Source: Streptomyces sp. NRRL F-5135
Lineage (GTDB): Bacteria > Actinomycetota > Actinomycetes > Streptomycetales > Streptomycetaceae
DNA: 64,000 nt
NCBI RefSeq assembly: GCF_000719775.1
Contig: NZ_JOHR01000014.1
Location: 258,209 to 322,208 of the forward strand
Reading direction: 5' to 3'
A program made the translations under genes and the position numbers. Positions within the stretch are counted from its first letter, which is position 1. Each line of letters begins with the position of its first letter. Below, piece by piece: positions 42,812 to 49,530 of the stretch. The notes beneath the pieces were generated by a model that searched no databases, was not told the DNA's origin, and was given only the letters and a program-made list of their open reading frames with translations.

Positions 42812-42842
42812 GGAAAGGCCCGGCCGATGGCCGGGCCTTTCC
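42812..42842 (+). terminator. Perfect 14-bp terminator
   Basis: GGAAAGGCCCGGCC (42812-42825) pairs exactly with GGCCGGGCCTTTCC (42829-42842), loop GAT, followed by a second dyad GCGCCGC...GCGGCGC (about 42845-42866). It ends the peptidase transcript and lies at the left edge of the island-like segment. Confidence 0.9.
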
Positions 42843-42885
42843 TTGCGCCGCATCAGCTTGCGGCGCATGGAACAACGAAGGATCT

Positions 42886-43248
42886 TCACTCGGACGAATG
42901 AACACCGTCACTCGTCCCGGTCTCTGGCAACTCCTCACCACGCGCTCGGACGATCAAGTGCTCCACCCGCTCGTCCAGCACCTTCGCCGCGTCCGTGGTG
43001 ATCGTGGCCAAGGCGACCATGGCGGTCACGATGACGTCGCTCAGCTCTTTCTCCACGTCCTGCCAATCGTGGGAATTGCCCTTCCGAGGGTTGGCGCCGA
43101 GCACCCCGGTAATGGCCTCCGCCGCCTCCCCGAACTCCTCACCGATTTTGAGGACCCGCAGCAACCTCACATCGCCGGCCGCGGCCTGGCCCTCGCTGTC
43201 GAGCCAGTCCCGCAACTTGTGCACGCCGTCCCACGTCGCGCCGTCCAT
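42886..43248 (-). CDS. MazG-like NTP pyrophosphohydrolase
   Basis: 120 residues. LKIGEEFGEAAEAITGVLG carries the EExxE metal motif, and VEKELSDVIVTAMVALATIT the ExxD second half, which together bind Mg in the MazG/dUTPase four-helix superfamily. These enzymes hydrolyse aberrant or signalling nucleoside triphosphates to monophosphates. ATG 43248 has GGAG upstream. In Streptomyces such single-domain MazG genes are often on mobile or accessory segments. It points away from the Mur-like operon but lies at the same edge. Confidence 0.85.
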   Translation of the reverse strand: MDGATWDGVHKLRDWLDSEGQAAAGDVRLLRVLKIGEEFGEAAEAITGVLGANPRKGNSHDWQDVEKELSDVIVTAMVALATITTDAAKVLDERVEHLIVRARGEELPETGTSDGVHSSE

Positions 43249-43510
43249 GCTCGTCTCCTCGATTGTTCTGCTGATCGGAAAAGGACCGGTACCGCACCGT
43301 GCACCGGAACCGGATCGGTCACTTCCAACGGTTCCGACGCGGTGAGCGCGAGCCGTCAGGGCGGAATGATCGCTCGTACCGACGGTGCGTTCCCCGGGCA
43401 GCCAAACGCTCCGCGATCACTCCCGGCAGCCCACGCAGCAAGACCACGAGGTCCGGCTGGACGACTGCTGCCCCGCCGCCACGCGACGAATGATCTCGCT
43501 CGAGGCTCAC

Positions 43511-43933
43511 CTACGAGGTGAGGACGCCGGCGCGGGCGGCGAGGCCGCGGAGCTCGGGGGTGGTGCGTCCGGAGACGAGGAGGCCGTTCAGCATGGCCTT
43601 GACCGCAGGGCGGGCGTGGGTCTCCTCTGCCGCGCAGCGTTCGGCTTCCAGGAGAGCGCCGATGCATTCTTCCCGGCGGCCCCACTGGGCGTAGGCGGTG
43701 GCCTTGTCGGTGTAGTACCGGGCGCGTCGCTCGATGGTGGGCAGCCTCATGGGGTGGAGGGCGTCGGCTGCGGCGATGGCGGCCGACGGGTCGCCGGCCT
43801 TGTATTCCGCTGAGATCAGATGGAGCTGGACGGTGACGGGGCTGAATCCGCCTGCGGTGTCTCGCAGGTGGGTGATGCCGCCGAGTTCGTCGGCGATGGC
43901 GGCGGCCTCTTTGGTGAGCCGGCGCATGCGCAC
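43511..43933 (-). pseudogene. C-terminal remnant of an XRE/TPR-type regulator
   Basis: About 140 residues from GTG 43933 or ATG 43927. The sequence (LTKEAAAIADELGGITHLRDTAGG, LHPMRLPTIERRARYYTDKATAYAQWGRREECIGALLEAERCAAEETHARPAVKAMLNGLL, ELRGLAARAG) is the C-terminal TPR end of a large Streptomyces XRE regulator family. The N-terminal helix-turn-helix is absent: upstream in frame the sequence only runs antisense into the next operon. I regard it as a truncated regulator. It is divergent from the Mur-like operon, sharing the interval with a perfect palindrome, so an intact form may once have controlled it. A shorter functional protein is possible. Confidence 0.65.
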
Positions 43934-43976
43934 AGCGTATTGGTTCGACCGGTGCCCGTGGGCGTTTTGCACGACA

Positions 43977-44010
43977 TGCAAACGGTTTGCAGCCCTACGA
44001 CTACGGGCTG
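43977..44010 (+). promoter_or_regulatory. Palindromic operator and hairpin before the Mur-like operon
   Basis: TGCAAACGGTTTGCA (43977-43991) is a perfect 15-bp palindrome. Overlapping its end, CAGCCC (43990-43995) and GGGCTG (44005-44010) form a 6-bp stem with a nine-base loop. Both lie 86-119 bases before the first gene, where an operator or attenuator would be expected. No AT-rich promoter is obvious except TATTGG near 43938. Confidence 0.6.
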
Positions 44011-44095
44011 CCGTGAAGGGGGCTGGTGCGGTGCGCTTGGAGCGCGGCGGCCGGCATCCGCAGGCCGCTTCCTTCGGGCACCTGGGAGGTCTCTG

Positions 44096-44830
44096 GTGCA
44101 ACTCTCCAATCCCACTCTTTCCACGGCCGGGACAGACGCCGTGGATGTCCGTCTCACTCCGAGCTACTACGTCCAGGCGGCGGGACTCGGGGGCTTCGTG
44201 GAGGGGCTGCTGGCAACGTGCCGGACGGTCTTCGACGTCAAGGGCGCCATCACGCTGGGTCTGGACTCTCCTGCCGCGACCGGGCTGCTGCCCTCGGAGC
44301 GCGGCGTCGTGGAGGCCGGCGCGGTCGTGGACGGTGAGGTCATCGTGGAGGCCGGCGCCCGCGTCCAGGCGGGCGCCTGGGTCGTCGGTCCGGTCCTGAT
44401 CTGCTCCGGCGCGGTCATCTCCCGGGGCGCCGTGGTCCGTGATCACAGCGTGGTCGGCCCTGGCTGCCAGGTCGGATTCGGCGCGGAGATCGCTCGCAGC
44501 CTCCTCGCCGGGGGCTGCTTCATGAAGCACCCCTCGTTCATCGGGGACTCCATCGTCGGACGGGGTGTCAATGTCGGTGCTTTTTGCTCCACGACGGGGC
44601 TGCGCTGCACCGGGCCGGTCATCGAACCGGCGATGGACGAGATCACGGTCACGCTCGGCGGCCGACGCATCGGCACGGGAGAGACCAAGTTCGGTGCGGT
44701 CATCGGTGATGGTGTGGCGCTCCCGGCCGGTACGGTCCTCTCCCCCGGGACACTGATCGGGCCCGGCGCGGTGATCTATCCGCGCGACCACGTGGGCGGT
44801 GTCCTGCCTGCCGGTTCCCGGATCCGGTGA
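44096..44830 (+). CDS. Left-handed beta-helix (hexapeptide) acyltransferase, GlmU C-domain-like
   Basis: 244 residues. After about 70 N-terminal residues comes a series of hexapeptide turns: VVEAGAVVDGEVIVEAGARVQAGAWVVGP, GAVISRGAVVRDHSVVGPGCQVG, FMKHPSFIGDSIVGRGVNVGAFCSTTGLR, KFGAVIGDGVALPAGTVLSPGTLIGPGAVIYP. This is the trimeric beta-helix of sugar N- or O-acetyltransferases, most like the C-terminal half of GlmU or archaeal sugar-1-P acetyltransferases, with the nucleotidyltransferase half missing. GTG 44096 has GGGAGG six bases upstream. Its stop overlaps the MurA-like start as GTGA. It probably acylates or otherwise prepares an amino sugar; the substrate is inferred from the neighbours. 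Confidence 0.85.
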   Translation: MQLSNPTLSTAGTDAVDVRLTPSYYVQAAGLGGFVEGLLATCRTVFDVKGAITLGLDSPAATGLLPSERGVVEAGAVVDGEVIVEAGARVQAGAWVVGPVLICSGAVISRGAVVRDHSVVGPGCQVGFGAEIARSLLAGGCFMKHPSFIGDSIVGRGVNVGAFCSTTGLRCTGPVIEPAMDEITVTLGGRRIGTGETKFGAVIGDGVALPAGTVLSPGTLIGPGAVIYPRDHVGGVLPAGSRIR

Positions 44831-46152
44831 GCGCCGTGGCCTCGCCTTCTTCGGCGGTGACGGACGACGTGGTCGTACAGGTGACCGGCGGCCGCCCACT
44901 CTCGGGACGGATCACGGTGCAGGGCAGCAAGAACGTGGCGCTGCATCTGTACGCCGCGGCGCTTCTGGTGGATGCCCCGGTGACGCTGCTCGGCGCGCCG
45001 GCGATCCTCGATACGGACGTGTGTGCGCGGATCCTCACCCACACGGGGGCCCAGGCCACCGTCACGGGTGGTCAGTTCACCGTGGCCCCGGCTAACCGGG
45101 TGCAGCCAGTGATCCATTCCCAGCTAGGCCGCCGAGTGCGTACCACGTGCGTCCTGGCCGCCGCGGTGCTCGCTCGGTGTGGGCGGGTCGCATTCCCCTG
45201 GCCTGGTGGGGATGCCGTCTGTGCCCGGCTGATTGACCGGCATCTGGCGGCGATGGAGGCCGCTGGCGCGGTGGTCAGCAACAATGAGACCGGAATGTTC
45301 GCCCAGTGCGGGCCGGGCGGCGTGAGGCCGTTCGCGGTCGATGTCGGCACCCCGTACGGGCCGAGCCTCGGAGCGACCGTGACGGCTCTGCTGCTGGCCG
45401 CTCGGGCTCCCGGCACGAGCCTGATCATCAGCCCTTCCATCGAGCCGGAGGTCACCGAGACAGCAGCATTCCTTGCCGACCGCGGCGTGCACGTCCACTG
45501 GGACGCCGCAGGGCTGCATGTGACCGGATCGGCGCATATCGCGGGCGGCACGTTCGTGGTGGCCGGGGACCGGATCGAGGCGGCAACCATGATCATGGCA
45601 GCGGCGGCGACCGGCGGGAGCATCCGCCTCGGCGGTATCACCACGGCCGACCTCCCGGACGGGCTGACGGCCGCGCTCGCCGACGCCGGTGCCTATCTGG
45701 CCGACACGCCGGGGGGTGAGGTGCACATGCCGCCTGCGGGGCCGCTCCGAGCGGTGGAGGCCGCGACCGGACCGCACCCTGGACTGCCCACGGACACAGC
45801 GCCGCAGTTGGCGGCGATGCTCACCCAGGCACACGGCACCTCGCAGATCACGGAGCGCATCTACCCTCAGCGGGACACCCATCTCCACGGGCTGACGGCC
45901 TTCGGTGCGGCGATCTCCTCCAAAGGCCCGGCCGTCCTGGTACACGGAGCGTCGCGGCTGCGGGCGGCGCAGGTGGAGGCGTCGGACATCCGAGCAGTCA
46001 CAGCTCTGCTACTCGCCGGACTTGTGGCGGAAGGCACCTCTACGATCCGCGGCATGTACCACCTCCGGCGCGGCTACGGCCATCTGCTGTCGAATCTGGC
46101 CACGCTGGGAGCCGACATCACCACCATCCCGGAGGCCCGACCATGCCCGTGA
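44827..46152 (+). CDS. MurA-like UDP-GlcNAc enolpyruvyltransferase paralogue
   Basis: 441 residues of the EPSP synthase/MurA family, which transfers enolpyruvate from PEP to UDP-GlcNAc. Active-site residues appear to be kept: Lys35-Asn36 in VQGSKNVAL, Arg in RVRTTC, Arg/Asp/His in CARLIDRH, TDTAPQ (Asp), QRDTH (Arg), DIRAVTALLLAG (Arg) and YHLRRGYGHL (Arg). The reactive loop reads PWPGGDAV, with Asp129 where MurA usually has the Cys that fosfomycin alkylates, so the enzyme should be fosfomycin-insensitive. It differs from housekeeping MurA elsewhere in the loop (AVCARLID). It overlaps both neighbours, so is part of one operon. Confidence 0.9.
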   Translation: MSAVASPSSAVTDDVVVQVTGGRPLSGRITVQGSKNVALHLYAAALLVDAPVTLLGAPAILDTDVCARILTHTGAQATVTGGQFTVAPANRVQPVIHSQLGRRVRTTCVLAAAVLARCGRVAFPWPGGDAVCARLIDRHLAAMEAAGAVVSNNETGMFAQCGPGGVRPFAVDVGTPYGPSLGATVTALLLAARAPGTSLIISPSIEPEVTETAAFLADRGVHVHWDAAGLHVTGSAHIAGGTFVVAGDRIEAATMIMAAAATGGSIRLGGITTADLPDGLTAALADAGAYLADTPGGEVHMPPAGPLRAVEAATGPHPGLPTDTAPQLAAMLTQAHGTSQITERIYPQRDTHLHGLTAFGAAISSKGPAVLVHGASRLRAAQVEASDIRAVTALLLAGLVAEGTSTIRGMYHLRRGYGHLLSNLATLGADITTIPEARPCP

Positions 46153-47183
46153 CCCCGTTCGCCGCTGACGACTTGGCACGTCTGAGCGACACGCTTACCG
46201 ACGTCGTGTCCGACGGCGGCACTCCGGGCGGCGTCATCGTATGCGGCACCCGCGATGGGCAGCGTGACGTGCTGGCCATGGGCACCGTGGCCCCGGAACT
46301 GGGCGCTGACGCGCCGGACAAGAGCACGGTGTACGACGTCGCCTCGTTGACCAAGGTGGTGGCAACGTGGCCGCTGGTCGGACGTGCGTTGGACGTCGGA
46401 CTGCTCGATCTCGACCAGCCCGTCCGCGGCTACCTGCCGCCCATGAGTGGAGAGGCGCCGAGTGGCGAGGCGACCGTACGTCAACTCATCGCGCATACGT
46501 CAGGACTTCGGGCCTCGACTCGGCTTGACCTCTACCGGGGAAAGGGAACTCCGCTCCACGAACTGCTGTGTCGAGAGCCGCTGGAAGAAGCCCCGGGCGG
46601 GCACCGATACATCAATCGCGGATACATCCTGCTCGGCCTGGCGCTCGCCCACGTGCACGGCCGGCCGTTGGATGCGCTCGCTGCCGAGATGTGGCAGGAC
46701 CTCGGAATGACCGCCACGGTGTACGGGCCAGTTGGCCGCGGCCGGAACGTGGCTCCGACCGAGCAACGCATCCCCGGCGCCCCGCGTATCTGGGGCGCCC
46801 CTCACGACGACAACGCCGGGCTGCTGGGCGGGATCGCCGGGCACGCCGGCGTCTTCTCCACCGCCCGGGACCTGGCCCGCTTCGGGGAGGCCCTGCTCAC
46901 CGCCTACCGAGCCGGTGACCGGGACCCGCTGGGGATGTGGCTGCGCGCGAGCCTCGTGCCGCAGGCCACCATCGAACGCGGGCTCGACCGCGGCCTGTCC
47001 TGGATTCTCGCCGCGGGCGGGCAGGTGGCGTATCACCACGGGTTCACCGGCACCAGCCTGTACCTGGCGCCGGCAGTCGGCCGGTACCTGGCGATCTGCA
47101 CGAACGCGGTCTACCACGGGCCCGCCCGGTCGCGTATCGCACCGCTGCGAGCCCTGGCACTCAAAACCGTCTCAGCCGTCTGA
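46143..47183 (+). CDS. Beta-lactamase-family serine hydrolase (class C-like), cytosolic
   Basis: 346 residues. DVASLTKVVATWPLVGRAL holds the SxxK motif, HRYINRGYILLGLAL the Tyr-x-Asn, and YHHGFTGTSLYLAP the third motif (HGFTG in place of KTG), as in class C-like esterases and D-aminopeptidases. TVRQLIAHTSGL is a conserved beta-lactamase-family segment. No signal peptide is present, so it works in the cytoplasm, unlike beta-lactamases and PBPs. It overlaps the MurA-like gene by ten bases and is followed after 14 bases by the MurB-like gene. Likely an esterase, amidase or acyl-transfer enzyme acting on the pathway's product; unproven. Confidence 0.85.
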   Translation: MPVTPFAADDLARLSDTLTDVVSDGGTPGGVIVCGTRDGQRDVLAMGTVAPELGADAPDKSTVYDVASLTKVVATWPLVGRALDVGLLDLDQPVRGYLPPMSGEAPSGEATVRQLIAHTSGLRASTRLDLYRGKGTPLHELLCREPLEEAPGGHRYINRGYILLGLALAHVHGRPLDALAAEMWQDLGMTATVYGPVGRGRNVAPTEQRIPGAPRIWGAPHDDNAGLLGGIAGHAGVFSTARDLARFGEALLTAYRAGDRDPLGMWLRASLVPQATIERGLDRGLSWILAAGGQVAYHHGFTGTSLYLAPAVGRYLAICTNAVYHGPARSRIAPLRALALKTVSAV

Positions 47184-47197
47184 GAAGGAGAGTCCTC

Positions 47198-48220
47198 GTG
47201 GGTGAGTTACTGGCCGACCACACGACCCTCCGCCTCGGCGGCCCTGCCGACTCGTGGCTCACCCACACCAGCCGGGGCGCGTGGCACGAGGTCGTCCGAG
47301 CCGTGGAGGGACGGCGGCCGTTCGTCCTCGGCGGCGGGAGCAACATCCTCGCCGCTGACCACGGTTACCCGGGCCCGGTGATCCGGATGGCAACCCGCGG
47401 CATCGGGGCCCGCGCCGTCGACGATGACCGGGTGGAGGTAACGGTCCAGGCCGGCGAACCGCTGGCCCGTCTGGTGGCGTACGCGGTCGCTGAGGGCCTG
47501 TCGGGGGTCGAATACCTCGGCGGTATCCCCGGCACCACCGGGGCCGCACCCGTGCAGAACGCCGGCGCGTACGGGCAGCAGATCGCCGACCGGCTCACGG
47601 CCGTGGCCGCATGGGACTGGCAGCACGGCCGCACGGTGCGCCTGAATGCCGCTGGCTGCCAGTTCCGATATCGCTCGTCGGTGTTCAAAACGCAGCCGGG
47701 CCGGTGGACGATCCTGACCGTCACCCTTCAGCTGGTCCGCAGCGCTCGCGCGGCGCCGGTGGTGTACGGGCACCTGGCCCAGGCGCTCGACGTACCGATC
47801 GGTGCGCGGCCGCCGCTCGCGGAGGCCGCCGCCGGTGTCGTCGCCGACCGGCAGGCGCGCGGCCTCACCCTCCCCATACACGGGCCGGACATGCGGCAGG
47901 CCGGGAGCGTGTTCCTGAACCCGCGCGTGACCGACCGGCTGGCGCAGGAGGTGCGGGCGGCCGGCGGACCGGTATACCGCGACGCGGAGGGCGTGCCGCG
48001 CGCGAGCGCGGGCTGGCTTCTGGAGCAGTGCGGCCACGGTCCGGGACGGCGCCTCGCTCCCGGGGTGTACTGCTCAACTCAACGCACACTGACAGTGACG
48101 GTCCGGGACGGGGCAACGGCTGCAGGGTTCGCTGCGGGGCTGCGGATAATGGCCTCCGCTGTGGCGAAGTCGACCGGTATCGAGCTACGTCCTGAGCCGG
48201 TGCAGCCAGCTCTGGTCTGA
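47198..48220 (+). CDS. MurB-like UDP-N-acetylenolpyruvoylglucosamine reductase paralogue
   Basis: 340 residues. FVLGGGSNILAADHG and VEYLGGIPGTTGAAPVQNAGAYGQQIAD are the MurB FAD-binding signatures. FRYRSSVFK is the next motif, GSVFLNP holds the catalytic serine and LRPEPV the C-terminal glutamate, so it should reduce an enolpyruvyl ether to a lactyl ether with NADPH. GTG 47198 has GAGAAGGAG seven bases upstream. Codon 4 is TTA (GAG-TTA-CTG), so translation should depend on the bldA tRNA. With the MurA-like gene it makes a complete UDP-GlcNAc to UDP-MurNAc route, or the same two steps on a related sugar. A murB fragment lies downstream. Confidence 0.92.
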   Translation: MGELLADHTTLRLGGPADSWLTHTSRGAWHEVVRAVEGRRPFVLGGGSNILAADHGYPGPVIRMATRGIGARAVDDDRVEVTVQAGEPLARLVAYAVAEGLSGVEYLGGIPGTTGAAPVQNAGAYGQQIADRLTAVAAWDWQHGRTVRLNAAGCQFRYRSSVFKTQPGRWTILTVTLQLVRSARAAPVVYGHLAQALDVPIGARPPLAEAAAGVVADRQARGLTLPIHGPDMRQAGSVFLNPRVTDRLAQEVRAAGGPVYRDAEGVPRASAGWLLEQCGHGPGRRLAPGVYCSTQRTLTVTVRDGATAAGFAAGLRIMASAVAKSTGIELRPEPVQPALV

Positions 48221-48809
48221 ACTTCGTGAGCGGGCGCCTCCGCGCTGGAGTTCGCTGAGGACTGTCAGGTTGTCCCTCGGCAGCCACGTACTGCTCGCGC
48301 TCGGACGTTGGTGCGGCCCTCCAGCCGGCGTCCCCTGGCACCACCGGGGCCGCGCCCGTGCTCAAGGCCGGCCCATGCGGGCGGCAGATCGCGATGTGCC
48401 CCGTGGGAGCACCGACCCGGGTTCCATCGGCCGCCTCGCGTGCGGAACGCGCCGGAGCGGGGAAGAACCTGGTTCTCCCCGCAGGCCAGCACGTTTCCAC
48501 AGGTCAGCGGCCGATGGAAACCCGGAGCCGAACCCGGTGTCGCTGGACGAGCCGACGAGCAGCCGGAAACTGCCGCCGGTCGTCTGATCTTCCGGGCGGG
48601 GCGGCCGGGCGCTCACCACGAGCCGTCCCGGTCACCAAACCCACATCTCTCCTAGGCTCGCACAGACTTGGCCGAGCCCGCGCCTCGCCTCCCCGGAGGG
48701 CGTCCTCCCGAACCTCCCGGGCGTCGGGACCCGGGACCCGGACCTCCCGGGCGCCCGGGGGCCCGGCCTGCCGGGGCACCCTGGTCCCGGCTACCCGGTC
48801 CGGACCGGC
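48221..48809. other. 589-base region between Mur-like operon and hemQ
   Basis: No intact gene is supported. It includes a decayed murB piece (48334-48393), described separately. The rest has mixed composition, with 48221-48500 less extreme in GC than 48660-48809, which is long runs of CCCGGG type. It probably contains the right-hand boundary of the accessory segment and the 3' end of hemQ (minus strand, ending 48810). Confidence 0.55.
48334..48393 (+). pseudogene. murB fragment
   Basis: In one frame these 60 bases read PGTTGAAPV, then LKAGPCGRQIA, against PGTTGAAPVQNAGAYGQQIA in the MurB-like gene (47523-47584). DNA identity is clearly high across GGCACCACCGGGGCCGC and beyond. It is out of any open murB frame, so it is a relic of a second murB or of a tandem duplication. 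Confidence 0.75.
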
Positions 48810-49526
48810 TCAGGCCAGGCCCGCCACCAGCTCCGCAACGGACTTGCGGCGGCCGGTGTAGAACGGGACTTCCTCCCGGACGTGCATCCGGGCCTCGGAA
48901 CCGCGCAGATGGCGCATCAGATCGACGATGCGGTGCAGCTCGTCGGCCTCGAAGGCCAGCACCCACTCGTAATCGCCGAGCGAGAACGACGCGACCGTGT
49001 TGGCGCGCACGTCCGGGTAGCCGCGGGCCATCTTCCCGTGGTCCGCGAGCATCTTGCGGCGCTCCTCGTCGGGCAGCAGGTACCACTCGTACGACCGCAC
49101 GAAGGGATAGACGCTCACGTACGCGCGGGGCGTCTCGTCGGCCAGGAAGGCCGGGATGTGCGACTTGTTGAACTCGGCGGGCCGGTGCAGGGCCATGTTC
49201 GACCAGACGGGCTCGAGCGCCCGCCCGAACAGGGTGCGGCGGAAGAGGTTGTACGCGTTTTGGAGCCGGTCCGCGGTCTCCGCGTGCCACCAGATCATGA
49301 CGTCGGCGTCGGCGCGCAGCCCCGACACGTCGTACGTGCCGCGCACGGTGATGTCCTCCGCGGCGAGCTGTTCGAACAGCTTCTCGACCTCGTCCGCGTA
49401 ACCGGTGCGGTCCTCGGGCAGCACGTCGCGCAGCTTGAAGACGGACCAGAGGGTGTAGCGGATGACCTCGTTCAGGTCCTTGGCCTTCTTGCCCGCGTTG
49501 GGGGTCTTCTCCGGTGCAGCAGTCAT
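48810..49526 (-). CDS. hemQ: Coproheme decarboxylase
   Basis: 238 residues of the chlorite-dismutase-like HemQ family, which decarboxylates coproheme III to haem b in the last step of the coproporphyrin-dependent pathway. [11 protein letters not shown] opens the core, [23 protein letters not shown] follows, and [34 protein letters not shown] contains the catalytic Tyr and the proximal His. It ends [17 protein letters not shown] 49526 lies four bases after the stop of the hemY-like gene, so the two are co-translated. hemE lies 4.2 kb upstream on the same strand. Confidence 0.94.
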   Translation of the reverse strand: MTAAPEKTPNAGKKAKDLNEVIRYTLWSVFKLRDVLPEDRTGYADEVEKLFEQLAAEDITVRGTYDVSGLRADADVMIWWHAETADRLQNAYNLFRRTLFGRALEPVWSNMALHRPAEFNKSHIPAFLADETPRAYVSVYPFVRSYEWYLLPDEERRKMLADHGKMARGYPDVRANTVASFSLGDYEWVLAFEADELHRIVDLMRHLRGSEARMHVREEVPFYTGRRKSVAELVAGLA

Positions 49527-49530
49527 ACGG

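Noticed and set aside
44096..44830. Full GlmU
   Set aside because: Only the beta-helix half is present; there is no N-terminal nucleotidyltransferase motif.
42886..48809. Integrative element with attachment sites
   Set aside because: No integrase, tRNA or flanking direct repeat was found, so only an island-like segment is claimed.
48358..48861. Coding gene in the gap downstream of the murB-like gene
   Set aside because: The frame contains the murB relic, then low-complexity GC and antisense hemQ; no RBS or coherent domain.
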